Source of the DNA: Candidatus Limnocylindrales bacterium
GTDB lineage: Bacteria; Chloroflexota; Limnocylindria; Limnocylindrales; CSP1-4
Reading direction: 5' to 3'
DNA: 7,501 nucleotides
Assembly: GCA_031292335.1 (NCBI GenBank)
Contig: JARLHH010000160.1
Location: 1-7,501 of the forward strand
Part shown: in pieces, positions 1 through 5,223 of the stretch
Layout of the letters: each line of letters opens with the position of its first letter
Numbering within the stretch: the first letter of the stretch is position 1
Program-made: the position numbers and the translations under genes
The notes under the pieces: model-generated
What the model was told of the DNA's origin: nothing
Database searches by the model: none
The model's input: the letters and a program-made list of their open reading frames with translations, nothing else

Positions 1-210
1 AAGCCGGTCGACGAGGTCGCGAAGCTCACCCCCGAGGACGTGCTGGACCTGCTCGGCATCGAGATCAGCCCCGCACGGCTCAAGTGCGCGCTGCTCAGCC
101 TGGACACGGTGAGCCACGCGCTCGGGGAGCGCGGGAGCTCGGCCGCGGGAGAGCCCGGCGGGGCGAGCGCCGACACCCCGGCCGATGCCGCGACCACCGC
201 CGGGGCCTGA
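1..210 (+). CDS. sufU: SufU/NifU-type iron-sulfur cluster assembly scaffold protein (3' end only)
   Basis: The frame is open from base 1 to the TGA at 208-210 and gives the last 69 residues; the start lies outside the window. Residues 1-40 match the C-terminal part of SufU/IscU/NifU-N proteins: a helix containing LTPEDVLDLLGI, then SPARLKCALLSLDT. The Cys in RLKCA is the third conserved cysteine of the family, used for zinc or Fe-S binding and for accepting sulfur from the cysteine desulfurase. Residues 41-69 are an Ala/Gly/Ser/Asp-rich tail with no recognisable fold. The protein would act in the cytoplasm with a SufS-type desulfurase, probably encoded just upstream. The next gene starts 40 nt downstream on the same strand, so co-transcription is likely. 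SufU is preferred over IscU because of the KCALL context, but the fragment is too short to be sure. Confidence 0.8.
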   Translation, partial: KPVDEVAKLTPEDVLDLLGIEISPARLKCALLSLDTVSHALGERGSSAAGEPGGASADTPADAATTAGA

Positions 211-226
211 TCCGCCGGCGCGGGCA

Positions 227-266
227 CCAGATGACCAAGTCGCACGCCAGATGACCAAGTCGTACG
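227..266 (+). repeat. 20-bp tandem duplication spanning the start codon of the rhodanese-ThiF gene
   Basis: Two adjacent 20-bp units, 227-246 and 247-266, differ at one base (C at 244, T at 264). Each carries CCAGATGACCAAGTCG, so each has an ATG, at 231 and 251. As 20 is not a multiple of three, the first ATG is out of frame with the gene. It reads seven codons (MTKSHAR) to a TGA at 252-254, which overlaps the real start as ATGA. Confidence 0.9.
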
Positions 267-1486
267 CAGACCTGTTCCGCGAGGCGCGCGCGGAGGTCCG
301 CGAGGTTTCCCCGCGCCAGGCGGACGCCCTGCGCGGCGACGATGCCGTGCTCTTCGTCGACGTCCGCGAGGCCGACGAGTGGGCGCGCGGGCACGTCCCC
401 GGTGCGGTGCTGGTCCCCAGGAGTCACTTCGAGGAGGAGATCGAGGCGAAGGCGCCGGACCGCGCGCGGCCGATCGTCCTCTATTGCGCGGGCGGCGTCC
501 GCTCCGTCTTCGCCGCCCGGACGCTCCGCGAGATGGGCTACACGGCCACCGTCTCGATGTCCGGCGGGTTCGACGCGTGGAGCGCGCTGGGGCTCGCGTC
601 CGAGCGGCCGGCCGGCCTGACGGCCGAGCAGCAGCGGCGCTACAGCCGCCACCTCCTGATGCCCGAGGTCGGGCCCGAGGGGCAGGCAACGCTCCTGCGG
701 TCGAAGGTGCTGCTCGTCGGGGCGGGCGGGCTCGGTTCGCCGGCAGCCCTCTACCTGGCCGCAGCCGGGGTCGGCACGCTCGGCGTCGTCGACTTCGACC
801 TCGTCGACATCAGCAACCTCCAGCGCCAGGTGCTGCACACCACCGGCCGGATCGGCCTGAAGAAGGTCCTCTCGGCGGAGGTCGCGATCCGTGCCCTGAA
901 CCCGGACGTCGCGGTGGTCGCCCATGACGAGGTCCTGGGCCCCGGGAACGTGGAGCGGCTGATTGCCAGCTACGACGTGATCGTGGACGGGACGGATACG
1001 TTCGAGACCCGCTACACGCTCAACGACGCCGCCGTGGCGGCCGGGATCCCGGTGGTCCACGCGTCGGTCTTCCGGTTCGAGGGCCAGCTAACCGCGTTCG
1101 TCCCGGGCGCCGGGCCGTGCTACCGCTGCCTGCACCCGACGCCACCGCCCCCGGAGCTCGCCCCGGGCTGCTCGGTCGCCGGCGTCCTTGGCGTGGTGCC
1201 GGGGATCATGGGGCTCCTCCAGGCGACCGAGGCGCTCAAGCTCATCCTGGGGATCGGCGAGCCGCTGGTGGGCCGGCTGGTCCTCTTCGACGCGCTGGAC
1301 CTCACGTTCACGGAGCTGCGGTTCCGGCGCGACCCGGCCTGCCCGGTCTGCTCGGAGGCGGCGATCGCGGCACGCGCGGCCGGGCGGCCGCTGCCGATCC
1401 CCGGCGAGGCGCAGTCCATGCCCGCCCCGGCGAACGAAGCCCTCGTCTTCCCGTTCCCGCCGCCGCAGCAGGAGATCAACGCCTGA
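251..1486 (+). CDS. moeB: Rhodanese-ThiF/MoeB fusion: sulfur-carrier adenylyltransferase/sulfurtransferase
   Basis: A 411-residue two-domain cytoplasmic protein. Residues ~20-118 are a rhodanese domain: LFVDVREADEWARGHVPGA, then the active-site loop C79-AGGVRS, which carries persulfide in this family. Residues ~122-370 are an E1-like domain: YSRHLLMPEVG, the ATP loop GAGGLG (157-162), DFDLVDISNLQRQ, a zinc site formed by C290/C293 (CYRC) and C364/C367 (CPVC), and C307 in the crossover loop before AGVLGVVPG. Family enzymes adenylate the C-terminal Gly-Gly of MoaD, ThiS, CysO or Urm1-like carriers, then thiolate it. MoeZ/MOCS3 carry rhodanese at the C-terminus; here it is N-terminal. The ATG at 251 is chosen because MTKSYADL is a natural N-terminus for such rhodanese domains; the in-frame ATG at 185 would only add a Pro-rich stretch read across sufU. 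No clear Shine-Dalgarno sequence is visible, so coupling to sufU is possible. The carrier cannot be named from the window. Confidence 0.92.
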   Translation: MTKSYADLFREARAEVREVSPRQADALRGDDAVLFVDVREADEWARGHVPGAVLVPRSHFEEEIEAKAPDRARPIVLYCAGGVRSVFAARTLREMGYTATVSMSGGFDAWSALGLASERPAGLTAEQQRRYSRHLLMPEVGPEGQATLLRSKVLLVGAGGLGSPAALYLAAAGVGTLGVVDFDLVDISNLQRQVLHTTGRIGLKKVLSAEVAIRALNPDVAVVAHDEVLGPGNVERLIASYDVIVDGTDTFETRYTLNDAAVAAGIPVVHASVFRFEGQLTAFVPGAGPCYRCLHPTPPPPELAPGCSVAGVLGVVPGIMGLLQATEALKLILGIGEPLVGRLVLFDALDLTFTELRFRRDPACPVCSEAAIAARAAGRPLPIPGEAQSMPAPANEALVFPFPPPQQEINA

Positions 1487-1521
1487 CAACCGGGGGGTCC
1501 GCCGGCGAGGCCGCACGTCCC

Positions 1522-1971
1522 GTGCATCCCGGCCCGGCGTCGGCGCGGCTGCCCGCCGCGATCCGCGCCGCGCTCATCGCCCACGCCCGGGCCGAGCACC
1601 CGAACGAGGCCTGCGGCCTCATCTCGGGGACTGCCCCGGCGGCCGCGGGCGGCCTGCCGACACGCTGGCACGCCACCCGTAACCGCGCCGCGTCGCCGCT
1701 CCGCTACGAGATCGAGCCCGCCGATCTCGTGCGCGTCCTGTTCGCGATCGACGCGGCGGGCGAGGTGATCTGGGGGATCGTCCACTCGCACGTCCGGTCG
1801 CCCGCGCGACCGTCGCCGACGGATGTCGCCGGCGCCTTCTACCCGGACGCGCTCCACGTCCTGGTCTCGCTGAGCCCCGACGAGGCTGATCCGGTAACCG
1901 GCGCGGCGAGCGTGCGCGCCTGGCGGATCGTGGAGGAGCAGGTCTACGAGGTGGCTTTGGACGCGGGATGA
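1522..1971 (+). CDS. JAMM/MPN (M67) family metallopeptidase
   Basis: A 149-residue single-domain protein of the size usual for bacterial JAMM peptidases. The complete JAMM zinc signature is present: E29 in NEACGLISG, then H88-S-H90, seven residues, S98 and D101 (HSHVRSPARPSPTD), with WGIVHSH as the usual lead-in strand. The active site is therefore intact. In actinobacteria a relative (Mec) releases cysteine from the CysO-cysteine conjugate; others process C-terminally extended sulfur carriers. Its position 35 nt after the rhodanese-ThiF gene fits such a role. The start is uncertain. The frame has no ATG between the end of the previous gene and the domain, so GTG at 1522 is chosen, with GAGG at 1507-1510 as a possible ribosome site (11-nt spacing). 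A CTG at 1483 overlapping the previous stop is a weaker alternative. No carrier gene lies beside it in the window. Confidence 0.88.
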   Translation: MHPGPASARLPAAIRAALIAHARAEHPNEACGLISGTAPAAAGGLPTRWHATRNRAASPLRYEIEPADLVRVLFAIDAAGEVIWGIVHSHVRSPARPSPTDVAGAFYPDALHVLVSLSPDEADPVTGAASVRAWRIVEEQVYEVALDAG

Positions 1972-2021
1972 CGGCCGGTCACCCGGTGACGGCTGGGCAC
2001 CGCGTGACGGCCGGCACCCGG
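1968..2021. repeat. Three tandem 18-bp repeats at the convergent gene junction
   Basis: Units 1968-1985, 1986-2003 and 2004-2021 share the consensus RTGACGGCYGGNCACC plus two variable bases. The first unit begins inside the stop codon of the JAMM gene (ATGA at 1968-1971), and the array fills most of the 71-nt gap between the two convergent stops. The junction of units 1 and 2 forms a small perfect hairpin, GTCAC (1978-1982) with GTGAC (1986-1990), loop CCG. Read from the ATG at 1968 it would encode a repeated hexapeptide (VTAGHR type), but the frame beyond it is only an antisense shadow of the opposing gene. Confidence 0.8.
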
Positions 2022-2037
2022 GAGGGTTTGCGCCTCC
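2021..2037. terminator. Weak stem-loop between convergent genes, possible terminator
   Basis: A perfect 5-bp stem GGAGG (2021-2025) / CCTCC (2033-2037) with a 7-nt loop lies just before the opposing stop codon at 2043-2045. There is no T-run on either side, so a classical intrinsic terminator is not supported. The placement alone, between two convergent transcription units, suggests a role. Confidence 0.2.
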
Positions 2038-2042
2038 GCCGA

Positions 2043-3029
2043 TCAGGGGCGGCGATCGCCCGCCTGGTCGAGCACGCCGGCCAGTCTCTCCGCCCATGCC
2101 CGGCGCTCCCCGGCCCGGCGCGCGCGGTTGAGCATCTCCAGGCATTGCAGCGCGGCCAGGAGATCCAGGCGTTGCGCCGTCGCCGGGGAGTCGTCGAGGC
2201 CGGCGGCTGCCAGGAACGCCGGCCCCGCCGCCTCCCAGCGCTCCGGGTGATGGTGGCGCACGATCCAGCGCCACCAGGCGGCGTCGAAGAGCGGGTGCGC
2301 GAGGCGGGCCCGCTCGAAGTCGAGCAGCGCGGCCACCACGCCGTCCCGGACGAGGACGTTGACGGGGGCGAGGTCGCCGTGGGCGAACACCGGCGCGGCG
2401 CCGGCAAGCTCGCGGGGCAGCCGTCGCAGCACCCGTTCGAGCGCACGCGCCCCGCCCGCGCCGAGATCGGGCGCGCAGGCGTTCAGCCACCCGGCGGCGG
2501 CCGTTGCCAGGCGCTCCGGGTCGCCCCACGTGCCGTCGAGACGGAGGCCGCGGGTGGGCACGCGGGCGAGGCCGGCCGCCAGCTCGCCCATCAGCCGGCC
2601 GAGCAGCGCGGCTCCCCGGTCGTCCGCGAGCAGCTCGCGCCCCGAGATGCCCAAAACGAACCCGGTGACGATGAAGGGCCGCGGCCCGCTCGCCTCGCCG
2701 CCCCGCACCTCGGGCACGGGCAGCCAGGGTGCGATCGCCGGGAGCAGGCGGTCGAGGCGAAGGCGGCGGCCGATCGTCGCGCGCGCCGCTGCGCCGCCCA
2801 CCGCCCGCTGGACCACGACCCGCCGGCCGTCCCCGAGCGTCACGCGCTCGGTCCGCGTCGAGGTGGTCCAGGGGCTGCTCAGGTCGACGACCTCGACCGC
2901 GGGCTCGTTCAGGAGCGTTTCCCCGAGGAGCGTCTCCCGAGAGTGATCGGGCGGCGGCTCCGAGGGAGCGGGCCCCCGCGCGGGACCGCGGGGGACCTGT
3001 GGGACCCGGGGGACCGCGCGCGCTCGCAC
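2043..3029 (-). CDS. Aminoglycoside phosphotransferase (APH)-fold small-molecule kinase, substrate unknown
   Basis: 328 residues from the GTG at 3029. The kinase core is clear: HGDLAPVN at 217-224, with catalytic D219 and metal-ligand N224, then LLDFE with D237 in the DFG-equivalent position, followed by the typical RLAHPLFDAAWW helix. Earlier, ERVTLGDGRRVVVQRAVG (61-78) looks like the N-lobe strands. APH-fold proteins phosphorylate aminoglycosides, choline, homoserine, fructosamines and other small molecules; nothing here picks a substrate, so a resistance label is not justified. The gene starts 7 nt after the LarA homologue's stop and is the last gene of the minus-strand operon, which hints at a sugar-acid-related role. 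Residues 1-40 are unusual: a VPR/VPQ tripeptide repeat and an ETLLG/ETLLN duplication. No ATG, and no GTG before codon ~63, offers a better start, so the N-terminus is uncertain. Confidence 0.8.
   Translation of the reverse strand: MRARAVPRVPQVPRGPARGPAPSEPPPDHSRETLLGETLLNEPAVEVVDLSSPWTTSTRTERVTLGDGRRVVVQRAVGGAAARATIGRRLRLDRLLPAIAPWLPVPEVRGGEASGPRPFIVTGFVLGISGRELLADDRGAALLGRLMGELAAGLARVPTRGLRLDGTWGDPERLATAAAGWLNACAPDLGAGGARALERVLRRLPRELAGAAPVFAHGDLAPVNVLVRDGVVAALLDFERARLAHPLFDAAWWRWIVRHHHPERWEAAGPAFLAAAGLDDSPATAQRLDLLAALQCLEMLNRARRAGERRAWAERLAGVLDQAGDRRP
2911..2940. repeat. 15-bp tandem duplication in the 5' part of the APH-fold gene
   Basis: Units 2911-2925 and 2926-2940 agree at 12 of 15 positions and start AGGAGCGT. 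On the minus strand they encode the duplicated pentapeptide ETLLG/ETLLN, directly before the first recognisable strand of the kinase domain. Confidence 0.6.
2973..3015. repeat. GC hairpin and GGGACC 9-bp repeats at the start of the APH-fold gene
   Basis: CCCCCGCG (2973-2980) and CGCGGGGG (2987-2994) form a perfect 8-bp inverted repeat with a 6-nt loop. Overlapping it, GGGACC recurs at 2982, 2992, 3001 and 3010, i.e. a period of 9-10 bp. On the minus strand the repeats encode VPR-VPQ-VPR in the first 15 codons. In mRNA the hairpin would sit about 35-55 nt downstream of the GTG start. Confidence 0.6.
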
Positions 3030-3036
3030 GGCCCGG

Positions 3037-4380
3037 TCAGAGATCGTCGTCGACGAACATGCCCGCCTCGTCGAAGCGGATCGGGTGGAGCGGCTTGACC
3101 ACCTCGCACGCCCCCGCGGCCAGCACGTCCGGGAGGGCTGCCGCGCTCACGTAGAGCAGCTCGAGATGCTTCGTGTCGCGCACGCGGACGATGCGCGCGG
3201 TCTCCGGCGACACCCTGAGCGAGCAGGCGATCGCGATCGTGAGGGCCTCGCGGTCCGAGTCGACCGTGAGCGCGATCCGCGCGCCCTCGGGCGTCTTGGC
3301 CGTGATGGAGTTCATGTACGTCTTGTGATAGTCGATCTTCTCCACGGCCCGGCGCAGGACGACGTCCGCCAGGCCGATCCCGACCGCGTTGCCCTCCGTC
3401 TCGGCGGTCAGGTCGCGGACCACGATCCGCTGGATCGACGGTCCGGACCCCGTCGCGCCCTTGTAGTAGCGGCCGACGACGTTCGAGTCCATGCCCAGGC
3501 CGCTGATGTCCTTGCCGATCGCGTCGAGGACGAGCACGTCCATCGCGTCGAGGGGAAGCCTCGCCATCGCGGTCCGTGCCATCACGAGCAGCTCGCGCTC
3601 GCGCTCCGCCATCCGGTTCGCCGGGACCGCCTCGATGTGCAGCAGCCGGGCGCGCCCGTTCTCGACGAGGGCGAGACCGAACGGGATCGGCGCGCGTGCC
3701 AGCGTATGGAGGCCGACCGCCGGGATGAGCTCGTGGAACGTGGCGAACCCCTGCCGGTGGAGCGTGTCGGCTCCCTTCTGCTTGCCGAGGCCGATGGCGA
3801 TCATCTTCATCAGGCCGCTCTCGATCTCGCCGTCGAAATCGGTGTGCGGCTTGACGCGGTTGACCGGGATGATCAGGTCGGCCTCCTCGAAGGCGTGCCG
3901 ATCGAGGAACACGGGCACTCCCGGCAGCACCTCGCCGAGCTCCACCGTCTCCATCGAGGAGCGGAATTCGCAGCCCATCGCCTCCGGCGTGATCCCGTAG
4001 CCAGCCAGGACCTCGAGCTGCCCCTGGGCGGTCGCCCCTCCGTGGCTGCCCATCGCCGGCACGATGAAGACGGACGCGCCGGCCTCCTGGAGGCGCTCGA
4101 CGACGGCCCGGACCACCTGGTCGATCCGGTCGATTCCCCGGCTCCCCGCGGCAACGCAGGCGCGAGCCCCGGGCGTGACCGTGCCGATCACCGGCTCGAG
4201 GGCCGCCCGTACGGCAGCCCGCACGTCGCCGACCTCCACCGGGTCCGTGGCGTGGCGGACGAGCGCCCATTCGGGGAGCGGCCCGCGGTCGAACTCGGCG
4301 AACGGCGGCCGACCCGGCGCGCCCGGCGCACTGGCCGGGACGGGCGGATCACTGAAGAGCCCGCCGGGCAGGCCGGTCAT
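3037..4380 (-). CDS. LarA-family (DUF2088) nickel-pincer 2-hydroxyacid racemase/epimerase homologue
   Basis: A 447-residue cytoplasmic enzyme of the size usual for LarA-like proteins. Visible motifs: AAGSRGIDRIDQ (78-88), VPAMGSHGGATAQG (107-120), NRVKPHTDF (174-182), ESGLMKMIAIGLGK (187-200) and LHRQGF. H113, H179, K192 and H208 are candidates for H108, H174, K184 and H200 of Lactobacillus plantarum LarA, the catalytic histidines, pincer-cofactor lysine and nickel ligand as I recall them. The H-H spacing is 66 in both, K-H is 16 in both, and H-K is longer by three. The family inverts C2 of 2-hydroxyacids using the NPN cofactor made by LarB, LarE and LarC. The substrate is probably a sugar acid, given uxaC, a sugar-acid SDR and a gluconokinase-type kinase upstream. 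The ATG at 4380 is supported by AAGGAG at 4388-4393, spacing 7. Lactate is unlikely from context. Confidence 0.82.
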   Translation of the reverse strand: MTGLPGGLFSDPPVPASAPGAPGRPPFAEFDRGPLPEWALVRHATDPVEVGDVRAAVRAALEPVIGTVTPGARACVAAGSRGIDRIDQVVRAVVERLQEAGASVFIVPAMGSHGGATAQGQLEVLAGYGITPEAMGCEFRSSMETVELGEVLPGVPVFLDRHAFEEADLIIPVNRVKPHTDFDGEIESGLMKMIAIGLGKQKGADTLHRQGFATFHELIPAVGLHTLARAPIPFGLALVENGRARLLHIEAVPANRMAERERELLVMARTAMARLPLDAMDVLVLDAIGKDISGLGMDSNVVGRYYKGATGSGPSIQRIVVRDLTAETEGNAVGIGLADVVLRRAVEKIDYHKTYMNSITAKTPEGARIALTVDSDREALTIAIACSLRVSPETARIVRVRDTKHLELLYVSAAALPDVLAAGACEVVKPLHPIRFDEAGMFVDDDL

Positions 4381-4455
4381 CGCATCGCTCCTTCCTTCGG
4401 GACGGGCCCGGACTGCACCGGGGGCCGGGGCCGGCCGGGACGTCTGAACGGCACG
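4381..4455 (-). other. 75-nt spacer between the SDR and the LarA homologue
   Basis: This is the longest gap in the minus-strand operon. It holds the Shine-Dalgarno site described separately and a G/C-rich run of GGCC and CCGG units at about 4425-4440. I see no convincing -10/-35 promoter, riboswitch or T-tailed terminator. Read-through transcription from the SDR is the simplest reading. Confidence 0.5.
4388..4393 (-). promoter_or_regulatory. Strong Shine-Dalgarno sequence for the LarA homologue
   Basis: AAGGAG on the minus strand, 7 nt upstream of the ATG at 4380. It decides the start against an out-of-frame ATG at 4385, which sits only 2 nt from the site and reads ATG CGA TGA. It is the best ribosome site in the window. 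It serves the only gene of the operon that does not directly abut or overlap its upstream neighbour (75-nt gap). Confidence 0.8.
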
Positions 4456-5223
4456 TCAGATCGTCATCGCGGAGAAGCCGCCATCCACCCGCACGATCGC
4501 CCCGGTCACGAAGCTCGAGGCGCGCGCGGAAGCCAGCCAGACCGCGGCGCCGACGAGCTCGTCCGCCTCGCCGAGGCGGCCGGCAGGCGTGTGGCCGAGG
4601 ATGGCGGCGACCCGCTCGTCGGACAGCAGCGCCCGGTTCTGCTCGGCCGGGAAGAACCCCGGCGCGATCGCGTTCACGCGGACCCCGTTCGGCGCGAGCT
4701 CGCGGGCCAGGTACTGGGTGAGGTTGTTGAGGCCGGCCTTGGCCACCGAGTAGGTCGCCACCCGCGACAGCGGCGGGCCGGATGAAGCCGACGAGATGTT
4801 GATGATGGAGCCGCCGCGCCCGCAGCCGACCATCGCCTTTCCGAAGACCTGGCAGGCGAGGAAGACGGACGTCAGGTTCGCGTCGAGGATCCGGTGCCAC
4901 TCCTCCAGCTCGATCTCGAAGAACGGCGTGGAGCTGTTCACGCCCGGCGCGTTGACCAGGATGTCGACCGGGCCGAGGCGCTCCTCGGTCTCCCGGCGGG
5001 CCGCCTCGAGCGAGGCGCGATCGGTGGCGTCCACGCTGACGCGCACCGTGCGGATTCCTTCTGCCTCCAGGGCCGCGACACGGGCGTCGCCACGCTCGGC
5101 CGAGCGACCCATCACGGCGACCGCGGCCCCGGCCCGGCCCAGGCCGTGGCAGAGGACGCCGCCGAGGACGCCGGTCCCGCCGATGACGGCGGCCACGTGG
5201 CCGGTCAGGTCGAAGATGTCCAT
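4456..5223 (-). CDS. SDR oxidoreductase, D-mannonate oxidoreductase (fructuronate reductase)-like
   Basis: 255 residues, the standard classical short-chain dehydrogenase length. Cofactor motif GGTGVLGG (15-22). Catalytic set: N116 in LDANLTSVF, S145 in NISSASS, and Y158-x3-K162 in YSVAKAG. The usual NNAG is replaced by VNAPG (90-94). The C-terminal half, with APGFFPAEQNRALL, HTPAGRLGE and VTGAIVRVDGGFSAMTI, resembles the Bacillus YjmF/UxuB-type SDRs that reduce D-fructuronate to D-mannonate with NAD(P)H. The match is from memory; a gluconate 5-dehydrogenase-type activity is the main alternative. Because the upstream operon gene is a uronate isomerase that makes fructuronate (or tagaturonate), the assignment fits. 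The start ATG (5223-5221) shares one base with the stop of the kinase gene (TGATG). GAGG at 5232-5235 lies 8 nt upstream, so coupled translation is likely. Confidence 0.85.
   Translation of the reverse strand: MDIFDLTGHVAAVIGGTGVLGGVLCHGLGRAGAAVAVMGRSAERGDARVAALEAEGIRTVRVSVDATDRASLEAARRETEERLGPVDILVNAPGVNSSTPFFEIELEEWHRILDANLTSVFLACQVFGKAMVGCGRGGSIINISSASSGPPLSRVATYSVAKAGLNNLTQYLARELAPNGVRVNAIAPGFFPAEQNRALLSDERVAAILGHTPAGRLGEADELVGAAVWLASARASSFVTGAIVRVDGGFSAMTI

Noticed and set aside
185..250. Upstream in-frame ATG at 185 as start of the rhodanese-ThiF gene
   Set aside because: It would add 22 Pro/Arg-rich residues, overlap the sufU coding end, and has no better ribosome site than the ATG at 251.
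95..1060. Long open frame on the minus strand opposite the rhodanese-ThiF gene
   Set aside because: It is Arg/Asp/His-rich with no domain pattern and mirrors a clearly coding plus-strand gene. GC-rich DNA opens such antisense frames easily.
1968..3098. Plus-strand open frame starting with ATGA overlap after the JAMM gene
   Set aside because: Apart from the hexapeptide repeat at its start, it is the antisense of the APH-fold kinase gene, whose motifs are unambiguous on the minus strand.
4381..4455. Independent promoter or terminator between the SDR and the LarA homologue
   Set aside because: Only short, imperfect inverted repeats and no T-run or recognisable promoter boxes are visible; operon read-through is the simpler explanation.
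3085..4785. Long plus-strand open frame across the LarA homologue and SDR
   Set aside because: Composition is Arg/Asp/His-rich with no motif, and it runs through two unrelated genes on the other strand; a compositional shadow.
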